Shown piece after piece: positions 17,489-26,646 of a DNA stretch of 50,198 nucleotides. This DNA comes from Thermomicrobiaceae bacterium (lineage in GTDB: Bacteria; Chloroflexota; Chloroflexia; Thermomicrobiales; Thermomicrobiaceae). Position 1 is the stretch's first letter, and the number at the start of each line of letters is the position of its first letter. The notes under the pieces were generated by a model. It made no database searches. It was not told where the DNA came from and was given only the letters and a program-made list of their open reading frames with translations. The stretch lies in NCBI GenBank assembly GCA_014874455.1, contig JADBJL010000082.1, positions 1 to 50,198 of the forward strand. Direction: 5' to 3'. The position numbers and the translations under genes were made by a program.

Positions 17489-18334
17489 ATGGTCGGCAGC
17501 AACCGCTTGAGCAGCCGAATCCTCTTCCTCTACGTGCCCCTTGCGCTGTTCACGGTCTTCCTGCTCTTCCCCTTCTACTGGATGCTCATCATCTCGCTCA
17601 AGCCGAACAGCCTTTTGTTGAACACCAAGGTCAATCCGCTTTATCTGACCGAGTTCACGCTCCGGCACTACCGCTACCTGTTCGAAAACACCGAGTTTCC
17701 ACGCTGGGCGTGGAATACGGCGGTCGTGACATTCGGTGCCACGCTGCTCTCGCTTACCTGTAGCATCTTGATGGGCTACGCGCTGGGACGCTTCCGCTTC
17801 AGGGGCGGGAACCTGATGGGGACGGCTGTCTTCCTGGCTTACCTGATCCCACCCACCCTCCTCTTCATCCCGCTGAGCCAGGTCGTCGTTCGCTTCGGGA
17901 TCTACAACCAGTACTGGGCCCTGATCCTGACGTACCCGACCTTCCTCATCCCGTTCGCGAGCTGGCTGCTGATGGGGTACTTCCGGACGATCCCGCGCGA
18001 GCTGGAAGAGTGTGCGATGATCGACGGCGCCAGTCGGATCCAGGCGATGTGGCGCATCGTGATGCCGCTGGCGCTCCCCGGTGTGCTCTCGGCGGCGATC
18101 TTCTCGTTCACGCTCTCCTGGAACGAGTTCCTCTACGCGCTCGTCTTCATGGGTTCAGGACAGATGAAGACGATACCGGTGGGCACGGTGAACGACTTAA
18201 TCCGCGCCGACGTCTTCCAGTGGGGGCCGCTGATGGCGGCGGCCGTGCTCGGCTCGGTTCCGGTGGCGATCGTCTATATGTTCTTCGTCGACCACTACGT
18301 CTCCGGGATGACGGCGGGCGCAGTGAAAGGGTAG
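17489..18334 (+). CDS. Sugar ABC transporter permease (MalG/UgpE type)
   Basis: A 281-residue membrane protein with six hydrophobic segments and the EAA-type loop LEECAMIDGASRIQAMWRIVMPLALPG. The N-terminal FPFYWMLIISLKPN segment is typical of MalG-type permeases. AGGAGA lies in the end of the previous gene and the start follows its stop by one base, so translation is coupled. The frame is open upstream to 17321 but that part overlaps the previous gene. It forms the heterodimeric channel with the permease at 16543. The 98-bp gap after it carries a small TGCCAG/CTGGCA hairpin at 18340-18353. Confidence 0.94.
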   Translation: MVGSNRLSSRILFLYVPLALFTVFLLFPFYWMLIISLKPNSLLLNTKVNPLYLTEFTLRHYRYLFENTEFPRWAWNTAVVTFGATLLSLTCSILMGYALGRFRFRGGNLMGTAVFLAYLIPPTLLFIPLSQVVVRFGIYNQYWALILTYPTFLIPFASWLLMGYFRTIPRELEECAMIDGASRIQAMWRIVMPLALPGVLSAAIFSFTLSWNEFLYALVFMGSGQMKTIPVGTVNDLIRADVFQWGPLMAAAVLGSVPVAIVYMFFVDHYVSGMTAGAVKG

Positions 18335-18432
18335 GATAATGCCAGCCCTGGCACTAGCGCCTGAGCCGGTGAGACTCGAGAGTAGCGGTTCTGAGCAAGA
18401 TCTGGAGCGAGCAAGCGCGGCGGAGGGTTGAG

Positions 18433-19530
<1,098 letters not shown>

Positions 19531-19563
19531 GCCGGTTCCAGGTTCGTCCGTCGCGTCCACGGG

Positions 19564-19614
19564 GCGCATTCCCGCGCGTGCACTGACCCATGTCGGGGCG
19601 AGGCGGGAGTGCGC
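19564..19614 (+). terminator. Candidate hairpin between the ABC ATPase and the dehydrogenase gene
   Basis: GCGCATTCCCGC (19564-19575) can pair with GCGGGAGTGCGC (19603-19614) as a 12-bp stem with one G-T pair and a 27-base loop. No T-tract follows. It may only reduce read-through into the next gene. Confidence 0.3.
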
Positions 19615-19656
19615 TCTTCGGGCTGTTCCGGAGCGTCATGGGGGAGGAGGGCAGTG

Positions 19657-20448
19657 ATGCGGCTCGCCGACAAGGTAGCGCTGGTGACGGGCAGTGGCTC
19701 GGGCATCGGGCAAGCCATCGCCGAGCGCTTTGCCCGCGAGGGTGCGAAGGTGATCGTCAACGACCTCTACCGTGAGCGCGCGGAGGAGACCGCCCGGCGC
19801 ATCGCGGCGGCTGGTGGGGAGGCGCTGGCGATCCAGGCGGACGTCGCGCAGAGCGCGGCGGTTCAGGCGATGGTCGAGCAGGGGCTGGCCACCTTCGGCC
19901 GGATCGATATCCTGGTCAACAACGCGGGCGCCTCCCGCGGGGACGATATCCTGACCTTCGACGAAGCGACCTGGGACTGGAACCTGGCTGTCGTCCTGAA
20001 AAGCGTCTACCTCTGCTCCCGTGCCGTCCTGCCGCAGATGATCGAGCGCCGGCGCGGCGCGATCGTCAACATCTCCTCGGTCAACGGTATCGTCGGGCTG
20101 GGCGAGGAAGCGTACAGCGCCGCCAAGGCCGGGATGAACGTGCTGACCAAGAACATGGCGGTCAAGTACGGGCGCTTCGGCATCCGGGTCAACGCCATCT
20201 GTCCTGGCACCGTCCGCACGCCGATCTGGGGGCCGCGCCTTGAGAAGGATCCCCAAATCTTCGAGAAGCTGGCCAAGTGGTACCCACTGGGGCGGGTCGG
20301 CGAGCCGGAGGACATCGCCAACGCGGCGCTGTTCCTCGCCTCGGACGAGGCGGCCTGGATCACCGGCGCTCTCCTGGTCGTCGACGGTGGCTTGCTGGCT
20401 GGCAGCTACCGCATGACCCTGGAGCTGGAAGGGAAGGCCGAAGCGTAA
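19657..20448 (+). CDS. Short-chain dehydrogenase/reductase (SDR)
   Basis: A 263-residue classical SDR. The nucleotide-binding glycine motif TGSGSGIG is at 11-18, NNAG at 88-91, the catalytic serine is in NISSVNG (140/141), and YSAAK gives Tyr153 and Lys157. Asp/Asn after the second strand (VNDLYRER) leaves NAD versus NADP preference open. The C-terminal VDGGLLAGSYR is typical of the FabG/glucose-dehydrogenase group. GGGGGAGGAGG is six bases before the ATG at 19657; a GTG one codon earlier is possible. As it follows the sugar importer in the same direction it may oxidise a sugar or polyol, which is inference. Its TAA abuts the stop of the convergent PLP enzyme. Confidence 0.9.
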   Translation: MRLADKVALVTGSGSGIGQAIAERFAREGAKVIVNDLYRERAEETARRIAAAGGEALAIQADVAQSAAVQAMVEQGLATFGRIDILVNNAGASRGDDILTFDEATWDWNLAVVLKSVYLCSRAVLPQMIERRRGAIVNISSVNGIVGLGEEAYSAAKAGMNVLTKNMAVKYGRFGIRVNAICPGTVRTPIWGPRLEKDPQIFEKLAKWYPLGRVGEPEDIANAALFLASDEAAWITGALLVVDGGLLAGSYRMTLELEGKAEA

Positions 20449-21600
20449 TCAACCAGCGACGGCTCTCCCGGCAGCCGCCTGGACGATCGCCGTGACGCGC
20501 TCGGCGATCAGTTCCTCCTCTCCAGGCTCGATCGTATCTGGCGTGATGTAGACGCCGTGCGCGCCGGCCGGCGCCACCGCGATGCGCGGATCACCCTCCC
20601 AGAGCCGTTGCCGTAGCTCGGCACCGGTCAGCCCGGCGTGCTCGGGGTCGAGCTCGAGCAGGAGCCGGGGCACTGGCTGCCCCGCTTCGTTCGGAAAGTC
20701 GCGGCGCGGGTGCGCTCCCGGTAGCCGGCTGAACCGCTCGACCCAGCCCTGGACGACGGCCTCGCAGCGGGCGATGCGCGCCGCGTGGTCTTGCTGCAGG
20801 TAGAGCTCGAGCGCGGTGAGGAGGCCGACCATCTCCTCGCGACCCACTTTCATCGGTCGCCCGAGCCGCTGGTGCGGCGCGCCGTGGTGGAACACGGCTT
20901 CGATGAGGTCGGCTCGGCCGAGGATCAGCCCGCTGGACTGGGGGCCACGTAGATCCTTGCCGCCGCTGAAGATGGCCAGATCGGCCCCCAGGTCGCGGGT
21001 GAAGCGCCAGAGGTTCTCCGGTGGCGGGAGCTGAGCTGCGGCATCGACGATGACCGGTACGCCGCGCGCGTGGGCGACCTCGATCACCTGGGGCAGGGGG
21101 AGCGCTCCCCGGCTCAGGTGCTCGCCAGCCATGTAGACGACGGCAGCGGTACGCTCGGTGATGGCCGCCTCCAGCTCCCACGGGAAGGTCTGCAGGACGT
21201 TGCCGATCTCGACCAGGCGAGCGCCAGCCAGCCGGATGGCCGGGTCGTAGGGGATGCGGTGGGCGGTGTGGATGATCACCTCGTCCTTGGGCAGGGTCGG
21301 ATGAGGCATCTCGTCGACGAGCCGGCTGATCGCCTTGAGGTCGGGGCCGGTCATACAGGCGAGGGTGGAGAGAAAGAGGCCGGCCGAGGCCCCGGTACAG
21401 ACGTAGGCCGCCTCGTTGTGGGTCAGCTCGGCGATACGCCGGCCGACAGCGCGCTGGAGCTCGAAGATATCTACGTACCACTGCGCCGCCTCGGCCATGG
21501 CGGCCAGCACCTGGGGCGGCATGATGGAGCCGCCCAGGCGTGTCAGTCGAGCATCGGCGTTGATCACGCGGCGCAGGCCGAGCCGCTGGTAGACATGCAT
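20449..21600 (-). CDS. SelA-like PLP-dependent enzyme (D-glucosaminate-6-phosphate ammonia-lyase type)
   Basis: A 383-residue member of the SelA-related fold-type I PLP group. It starts MHVYQRLGLRRVINADARLTRLGGS, a typical beginning for this group, and has AAYVCTGASAGLFLSTLACMTG, a PLP-contacting Asp186 in VPVIVDAAAQLPP and the Schiff-base lysine K215 in FSGGKDLRGPQSSG. Genuine selenocysteine synthases are longer and bind tRNA-Sec, so a catabolic lyase acting on an amino-sugar acid is more likely. GGAGGGAG precedes the ATG at 21600; longer in-frame starts are rejected. It converges with the SDR gene with no gap, and together with the sugar importer this may be an amino-sugar or sugar-acid catabolic locus (inference). 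Confidence 0.8.
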   Translation of the reverse strand: MHVYQRLGLRRVINADARLTRLGGSIMPPQVLAAMAEAAQWYVDIFELQRAVGRRIAELTHNEAAYVCTGASAGLFLSTLACMTGPDLKAISRLVDEMPHPTLPKDEVIIHTAHRIPYDPAIRLAGARLVEIGNVLQTFPWELEAAITERTAAVVYMAGEHLSRGALPLPQVIEVAHARGVPVIVDAAAQLPPPENLWRFTRDLGADLAIFSGGKDLRGPQSSGLILGRADLIEAVFHHGAPHQRLGRPMKVGREEMVGLLTALELYLQQDHAARIARCEAVVQGWVERFSRLPGAHPRRDFPNEAGQPVPRLLLELDPEHAGLTGAELRQRLWEGDPRIAVAPAGAHGVYITPDTIEPGEEELIAERVTAIVQAAAGRAVAG

Positions 21601-21767
21601 CGGCGCGCTCCCTCCGCTGGCGCAAGCAGGGCAGGTCTTCTCTCGCTGGCTCGCAGCCTCGAGCTGGCGAGCGTTCCCAGTATCGGCCAGGAGGCCGGCA
21701 GGCGCAAGAATGAGCTGTGGCTGGACGGTGCGCTGCTGAGACGACGGGCGGCCCCGGAGTGGGCGCG

Positions 21768-22559
21768 GTGCTCGGCTGGAGAATCGAGGCGGCACGGGCA
21801 CAGCTTCACGAGAGGACGCGGGCATGTGTCGCCCGGTGGGGCGAGGGCCCTGATCTGACTGGTGCCGTCCGCTCGCTGCTCGACGAGGTCGTCCGTTACA
21901 CCGGCGCCGCTGGCGGTGAACTGTACCTGTCGGCCAACGACAGCCCAGCGCAGCGGATCGCCACGGGCTCGGCATCAGTGCCGCAGTGCCCAGTCCTCGC
22001 GAGTGGGACGCTTGCGGTGTGCCCGGCATGGACGACCGAGCGAGGGGTTGTGCTGCAAGGGGCCGGCCCGCAGTGGCTGCTGCCGCCTCGGCCGGCCCGC
22101 GAGGACGTCGGGCTGTGGTATTGCGCTCCGATCTTCAACGGCAAGATCGTTCTCGGCCTCATCCGGTTGAAACACCAGTCACCGGGATGGCTGCTTCCCC
22201 ACGGTACACTCGTCCTCTTGCGCGAGGCGACGACCGCGGTGAGCGAAGCGTTGCGGGAGCTGAACCAGCGTGCCCGCGCGCGACTGGCGCTGCCGGTGCC
22301 GCCGGTAAAGGCGATCGGCGATGCCGAAGTGCACATTCGTTATGGCCATCGGCATGGGGATCTGCAATGCAGCCATCTTCAAGATGGTTCCCGAAGCGGT
22401 TCCCCAGGCTGTTGGCGGGGCGTCTGGCTGGGTCGGCGGGCCGGGCGCAGTGGGTGGCTTCGTGATCCCACCGATCATGGGCTGCGCGTTCACCGCACTC
22501 TCTCGCCGAGCGCGACCGTTTGCGGTACCATTCAGCCGAGGCGGGATCGTACGATCTGA
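21768..22559 (+). CDS. GAF-like domain protein with a non-native C-terminal tail
   Basis: The first ~185 residues from the GTG at 21768 look like a GAF domain: a helical start (MLGWRIEAARAQLHERTRACV), LDEVVRYTGAAGGELYLSAND, strands with VGLWYCAPIFNGKIVLGLIRLKHQ, and a closing helix EATTAVSEALRELNQRARARL. After about residue 190 the composition changes to Arg/Gly/Ser-rich sequence with no fold signs. That tail lies in the wrong frame over a nitrate-transporter fragment (22339-22500), so the natural C-terminus has probably been lost or the frame extended by a past rearrangement. GGAGTGGG precedes the chosen GTG; an ATG at 21717 is also in frame. Ligand and partner unknown. Confidence 0.5.
   Translation: MLGWRIEAARAQLHERTRACVARWGEGPDLTGAVRSLLDEVVRYTGAAGGELYLSANDSPAQRIATGSASVPQCPVLASGTLAVCPAWTTERGVVLQGAGPQWLLPPRPAREDVGLWYCAPIFNGKIVLGLIRLKHQSPGWLLPHGTLVLLREATTAVSEALRELNQRARARLALPVPPVKAIGDAEVHIRYGHRHGDLQCSHLQDGSRSGSPGCWRGVWLGRRAGRSGWLRDPTDHGLRVHRTLSPSATVCGTIQPRRDRTI
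22339..22500 (+). pseudogene. Remnant of a NarK-type nitrate/nitrite transporter
   Basis: In the +1 frame of 22321 about 54 residues read VMAIGMGICNAAIFKMVPEA, then AVGGASGWVGG and GGFVIPPIMG. This is the signature of one membrane segment region of NarK-type major-facilitator nitrate/nitrite porters, where N-A-A-x-F-K-x-V-P is followed by GWVGG and GGF. Nothing before or after resembles the rest of the roughly 400-residue transporter, and there is no start site. It sits between the GAF-like gene, whose frame runs through it, and the DUF2085 gene, and is best read as debris of a deletion. Confidence 0.65.
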
Positions 22560-22575
22560 CCTGGGGAGCGTGCCT

Positions 22576-23217
22576 GTGAACCAACCGGTTACGCCGTCGC
22601 TCGACGTCCGCGTGGCATCCGATGCCCGATCCACTGACGTCCCCGTTCCCCTCAGCCGCGAGGCACGCCTGATCCTGGCAGTCGACCGGTTCATTTACCG
22701 GGTGGCCCGGCGCTGGCTGTGGGTCGCTAACTCTGCCGGGGCCTTGATGGTGATCCCACCGCTCCTCGCTCCGCTCCTGATGGCGACCGGCCACCAGACG
22801 CTCGCTGGGATCATTTACCGCCTCTTCAGCCTCGTTTGCCACCAGATGCCGCAGCGCAGCTTCTTCCTCTTCGGCTACCAGGTGGCGTACTGCCAGCGCG
22901 ATCTCGCGATCTACAGCGGAGTGCTCGCGCTGGGGCTGCTGTACGGGCTCGTTCGCCATCGTGTGAGGCCGCTCCGCCTACGCTGGGCTGCCGTGCTGGC
23001 CCTGCCGATGGCGATCGACGGATTTACCCAGCTCTTCGGCCTGCGCGAGAGTACCTGGGAACTCCGTGTCGTTACCGGAGCGCTCTTCGCGCTCGCCACG
23101 GTCTGGGTCGTGTTCCCGCGGTTGGAGCAGGGCTTCGCCGAGATCCGAACTGTCCTGGAGGAGCGGTTCGACCGGCTGGCGCGCGAGGGTCGGGCGCAGC
23201 CGCTCGTCTCCCGGTAG
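22576..23217 (+). CDS. DUF2085 family membrane protein
   Basis: The 213-residue protein has the DUF2085 pattern: a hydrophobic segment, then IYRLFSLVCHQMPQRSFFLFGYQVAYCQRDLAIYSG with the conserved CHQxPxRS and C-RD motifs, more membrane segments, and PMAIDGFTQLFGLREST. Four to five membrane segments are expected. The function of the family is unknown. The GTG at 22576 is selected because GGGGAG is seven bases before it; the open frame upstream belongs to the narK remnant. The coaBC start follows the stop by five bases, so the two are co-transcribed. Confidence 0.85.
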   Translation: MNQPVTPSLDVRVASDARSTDVPVPLSREARLILAVDRFIYRVARRWLWVANSAGALMVIPPLLAPLLMATGHQTLAGIIYRLFSLVCHQMPQRSFFLFGYQVAYCQRDLAIYSGVLALGLLYGLVRHRVRPLRLRWAAVLALPMAIDGFTQLFGLRESTWELRVVTGALFALATVWVVFPRLEQGFAEIRTVLEERFDRLAREGRAQPLVSR

Positions 23218-23222
23218 GGGCG

Positions 23223-24470
23223 ATGGTCAAGGTACTGCGCGACCGGCGCATTGTCCTGGGGATTTCTGGCGGGATCGCGGCGTACAAGTGCATCGAGCTG
23301 GCACGAGCCCTCACACAGGGTGGGGCACTGGTAGACGTCGTAATGACCGAAGCCGCGCTCCAATTCGTGACCCCGCTCACCTTCCAGACGTTGACCCGCC
23401 GCCCGGTGCACACCACAGTCTTCGAGCCCTGGGATGCCCGCTCGGCCGGACATGTGACGCTGGGCGCCGAGGCCGACCTGATGGTGGTCGCGCCAGCGAC
23501 AGCCAACGTGATTGCCAAGCTGGCACACGGGCTGGCCGACGACGCCCTTACGGTGACGGCGCTGGCCTGCCCGGCGCCGCTGGTCATCGCTCCGGCGATG
23601 GATCACCACATGTACCACCACCCGGCCACCTTGGCGAATCTCCGCGTCCTGCGCGAGCGTGGTGCGGTGATTGTCGGCCCTGAGTCGGGGCCGCTCGCCT
23701 CCGGCATGGTCGGCGAGGGGCGTCTGGTCGAACCGGAGCGCCTGCTGGCGGTCATTCGGGCCACCTTGGGGCGACACGGCCCACTCGCCGGTACGCACGT
23801 GGTCGTGACCGCCGGGCCGACCCGCGAGCCGATCGACCCGATCCGCTTTATCAGCAACCACTCCAGCGGGCGAATGGGCTATGCGCTGGCCGAAGCCGCG
23901 CGCGATGCCGGTGCCCGGGTCACCCTGATCAGCGGCCCGACTGAACTGCGCCCACCGTTCGAAGTCGAGGTGATCCGCGTGCAGACAGCCGCTGAGATGG
24001 CGCAGGCCGTACGAGCAGCCGTGGACACCGCCGATGCGCTGATCATGTCCGCGGCTGTGGCGGACTACCGGCCAAGTCGGGTCGCGCTGGAGAAGGTCAA
24101 GAAGACAGAAGAACAGCTCAGCCTGCCGCTCGAGCGGACGCTCGACATCCTGGCCAGCGTCCAGCGGCCAGGGCTCATCAAGGTTGGCTTCGCGGCCGAG
24201 ACCGAGCGCCTGCTCGAACACGCGCGGGCCAAGCTGGAGGCCAAGCGCCTCGACCTCCTGGTGGCGAACGACGCGCGAGAAGCGATGGGTAGCGAGGAGT
24301 CACAGGCGTATCTCCTAGCTCCCGATCGGGAGCCAGAGGCGCTGCCGAGGCTGCCTAAGAGCGTGCTGGCTGAGATTATCGTCGACCGGGTGGCGCGGCT
24401 TCTCCGCGCTCGGCTGTCGACCACCGAGGGATCCGATGGAACCGCCCCGGCCACGCCGCCAGCGAGCTAG
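23223..24470 (+). CDS. coaBC: Bifunctional phosphopantothenoylcysteine decarboxylase / phosphopantothenate-cysteine ligase
   Basis: A 415-residue CoaBC (Dfp) protein for two steps of coenzyme A synthesis. The N-terminal flavin-dependent decarboxylase has RIVLGISGGIAAYK, the catalytic His77 in GHVTLGAEAD, and the PAMDHHM substrate motif. The position where most family members have a catalytic cysteine in the flap (ACG-G-GRM) reads LASGMVGEGRL, that is Ser160. The C-terminal ligase has VVTAGPTREPIDPIRFISN, HSSGRMGYALA, SAAVADYRP, KVKK and GFAAETE, all expected. The start at 23223 has GGTAGGGGCG before it. The last 35 bases overlap the next gene. Confidence 0.95.
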   Translation: MVKVLRDRRIVLGISGGIAAYKCIELARALTQGGALVDVVMTEAALQFVTPLTFQTLTRRPVHTTVFEPWDARSAGHVTLGAEADLMVVAPATANVIAKLAHGLADDALTVTALACPAPLVIAPAMDHHMYHHPATLANLRVLRERGAVIVGPESGPLASGMVGEGRLVEPERLLAVIRATLGRHGPLAGTHVVVTAGPTREPIDPIRFISNHSSGRMGYALAEAARDAGARVTLISGPTELRPPFEVEVIRVQTAAEMAQAVRAAVDTADALIMSAAVADYRPSRVALEKVKKTEEQLSLPLERTLDILASVQRPGLIKVGFAAETERLLEHARAKLEAKRLDLLVANDAREAMGSEESQAYLLAPDREPEALPRLPKSVLAEIIVDRVARLLRARLSTTEGSDGTAPATPPAS

Positions 24471-24816
24471 GCAGCGACCGCTCGGCTGGCTCCTGCCCCG
24501 GCTGGTCATCGACGCAGTGGCCCTGTACTGGACGTTGCTACTCGCTCGCACCGTTCTCCTGCTCGTTCCAGCACGACTGGAGTGGGCGTCTTTCCTGCGC
24601 CGGGTGACCGAGCCGGCCGTGCTCTGGTTGAGCTGGCTGCCGCCGCTGCGCGCACGCCTGGTGGGTGAGCTCACGCTTTCGGAGCCGCTGGCGCTCCTGC
24701 TGAGCGGTGTCGTCGCTGCCATGGCACTCGGCGTGCTGGCCGGCTGGCAGGAGGAAGCGCGTAAATTCCACCGCCGCCCGATCCCCTGGCGACGCGAGAG
24801 ACCGGGCGGAAGCTAG
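24436..24816 (+). CDS. Small YggT-like membrane protein
   Basis: A 126-residue protein: a very basic N-terminus, a hydrophobic segment (LVIDAVALYWTLLLARTVLLLV), an amphipathic region with RVTEPAVLWLSWLPP, and a second hydrophobic segment near residues 83-103. The order 'hydrophobic - P-x-L... - hydrophobic' resembles YggT-domain proteins but the match is loose. GAGGG precedes the ATG at 24436, which overlaps the end of coaBC by 35 bases, implying coupling. A CGGGG/CCCCG hairpin lies just after the stop, before the convergent amidohydrolase gene. Confidence 0.55.
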   Translation: MEPPRPRRQRARQRPLGWLLPRLVIDAVALYWTLLLARTVLLLVPARLEWASFLRRVTEPAVLWLSWLPPLRARLVGELTLSEPLALLLSGVVAAMALGVLAGWQEEARKFHRRPIPWRRERPGGS

Positions 24817-24853
24817 CCCGGGGCGCGTTTGTCCCCGCCTGCCTTCCGGATGG

Positions 24854-25852
24854 TCAGGCCGCGAGCGTCTCGGCTGCCCGCTGGCGGATCGGCTCCAGAT
24901 CGATGCCGTAGAGCCGTGCCGAGTTCTCGGCCAGGATCTTGCGCTTGGTCGCCTCGGTGACGGTGACACCGTACTCCTGGGCCAGATCTTCTGGCATCTG
25001 GAAGTCGATGATCACGTCGATCTCCCACTTCGGGTGCCAGATATAGAAGTCGGAGCCGAACATGATCCGATCTTCGCCCAGCCAGTAGAGCAGGTTGGCC
25101 ATCGTCTCGGCGAAGTAGCGCTTGCGCTTGCCGCCGAACGCGACCGCCACCGAAAGGCCGGCGTAGACGTTCGGCTGCTTGACCGCGATCCAGCAGAACT
25201 TGTCGAGCTTGGGAAGCCCCACGTGGTCAACGATGAAGTTGAGGTTGGGGAAGGCGATGGCTGCGCCGTCGATGTCTCCGACGTCGAACCCATCGAGGGT
25301 CAGCGGATCGATCCCCGGCCCCTTGTGGAAGTGCAGGTTCTTGATCCCGAGCTTCTCGCACTCCTCGTAGAGGCGCATCGCCTCGGGGCTATCGGCCCGC
25401 CAGCCCTGCGGTACGCCCTTGTGCCACTCGGCGGTGTAGAGCTTCAGCCCTCGAATGCCGTACTGTTCCTTCTGGCGGTGCAGCTCCTCGATCGCCGCCG
25501 AGCCGTCGCGCGGATCGACCCGGCCGTTGAGGATGAGCCGGTCAGGCGTTTTATGCCAGACCTCGGCGTTCTGCTCGACCGTGTTGAACCCTCGGTTGAA
25601 GAAGTCCATCAAGTGTGTGGGTTGCAGGATGCCGACGTCGACGCCGCTCTCGTCGAAGAGCGTCCGCATCCACCAGTCCTCGGGAACCTTGCGGAAGAAC
25701 TCGAGATCCCAGAGGTACTCGTCCGATGGCGTCATCGCCTTGTGGTAGGCGTGGAAGCACTTGATCCAGCGATGCCCGTACTCGTTGCAGTTCTCGGGGC
25801 TCGCGTCCCAGTAGTGGATATGGTTGTCGATAACGATGTAGCCCCGCCGCAT
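24854..25852 (-). CDS. Amidohydrolase family 2 metal-dependent hydrolase
   Basis: A 332-residue TIM-barrel protein of the amidohydrolase-2 (ACMSD-like) group. The metal-binding H-x-H is in VIDNHIHYWDAS at the N-terminus; further metal or catalytic positions are in LHFHKGPGIDP, FIVDHVGLPKLDKF and MFGSDFYIWHPKWE. Length is normal. GAGGAGAGG precedes the ATG. It follows a MIP18-domain gene by 33 nt on the same strand. From memory, close relatives lie in propane/phenol-type multicomponent monooxygenase clusters next to a MIP18-type gene; the monooxygenase subunits are absent here. The substrate is unknown. Confidence 0.85.
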   Translation of the reverse strand: MRRGYIVIDNHIHYWDASPENCNEYGHRWIKCFHAYHKAMTPSDEYLWDLEFFRKVPEDWWMRTLFDESGVDVGILQPTHLMDFFNRGFNTVEQNAEVWHKTPDRLILNGRVDPRDGSAAIEELHRQKEQYGIRGLKLYTAEWHKGVPQGWRADSPEAMRLYEECEKLGIKNLHFHKGPGIDPLTLDGFDVGDIDGAAIAFPNLNFIVDHVGLPKLDKFCWIAVKQPNVYAGLSVAVAFGGKRKRYFAETMANLLYWLGEDRIMFGSDFYIWHPKWEIDVIIDFQMPEDLAQEYGVTVTEATKRKILAENSARLYGIDLEPIRQRAAETLAA

Positions 25853-25885
25853 CGGTCCTCTCCTCTCCGCTCAGGCCGATACCGC

Positions 25886-26560
25886 TTACCCAGTGCCTCC
25901 CGATCCATCTCCCTCCGACGCGTGATACGCGTCAGCAGTCTCTCTGCAGATCGCGGCGTACGTGCGCTGGGTGACCAGCGCTAGCCGTGCGCGCCGAGCC
26001 CAGGTATCCAGGTCGGCAATCGGGCCACCATCGGCCGCCAGCAGGAAGAGCCCGCCCTCGGGCAGCCCCAGGTGTCGCCGCCAGGTTCGCCAGGCCTCCA
26101 GCGCGTCCCGAGCGGACTCGGGAATGAGCCGCTCGACTTCGGCGACGGTGAGGCTCGCCAGACGCGACAGGTCGAGTCCGGTGGCCTGCAACGCGCCGAC
26201 CACGTGGGCCAGGCTGACGGTATAGCTCCCTTCCCAGAACTCGCGCAGGCGCTCGGGATGTCGCTCGACGTCCCGGATAACGCTGTCCATGCTCTCAGGG
26301 GGAATCAACATGGCCGGCTCGACCTGCACCTCGGCACGCCAGCCGCGTTCTTCCGCATAGCGCCGGATGGCGCGGACGATCCCGGCCATCGCCAGTGGCC
26401 AGCACTCTGGCGTGCAGGGGCGGAGCCGAACCTGCAGCCGGCCGCTATCGAGTTCGACGTGGCGGATGATGCCGAGCTCGCCGATCGCTCGGTTGACGGC
26501 GGGGTCGCGGATGCTGCTGCCGATGTCCCGCCAGATCGCAGCGATATCAACGCCTGCCAT
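25886..26560 (-). CDS. MIP18/DUF59-domain iron-sulfur assembly-like protein
   Basis: A 224-residue protein. The first ~75 residues form a MIP18 (DUF59, PaaD/SufT-like) domain: IRDPAVNRAIGELGIIRHVELDSG, then LQVRLRPCTPECWPLAMAGIVRAI with cysteines at 49 and 53. These domains help insert iron-sulfur clusters or metals into target enzymes. The remaining ~145 residues are mostly helical and I do not recognise them. GAGGTGAGCC precedes the ATG. The gene is the first of a two-gene transcript with the amidohydrolase, from a promoter at 26618-26646, so it may mature that enzyme or a partner encoded elsewhere. Confidence 0.75.
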   Translation of the reverse strand: MAGVDIAAIWRDIGSSIRDPAVNRAIGELGIIRHVELDSGRLQVRLRPCTPECWPLAMAGIVRAIRRYAEERGWRAEVQVEPAMLIPPESMDSVIRDVERHPERLREFWEGSYTVSLAHVVGALQATGLDLSRLASLTVAEVERLIPESARDALEAWRTWRRHLGLPEGGLFLLAADGGPIADLDTWARRARLALVTQRTYAAICRETADAYHASEGDGSGGTG

Positions 26561-26617
26561 GGCTCACCTCGCGAGCCGCCGTCCCGGCACACTCGTGGGG
26601 AAGTCGGTACACGCCCC

Positions 26618-26646
26618 ATCATAGACTCGAAGAGAGAGCTCGTCAA
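26618..26646 (-). promoter_or_regulatory. Sigma-A-type promoter for the MIP18-amidohydrolase operon
   Basis: On the minus strand: TTGACG (26646-26641), exactly 17 bases, TATGAT (26623-26618), with the start codon 57 bases further on. The remainder of the 371-bp divergent gap (26561-26931) shows no gene; I could not identify a convincing promoter for the plus-strand gene at 26932. Confidence 0.7.
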
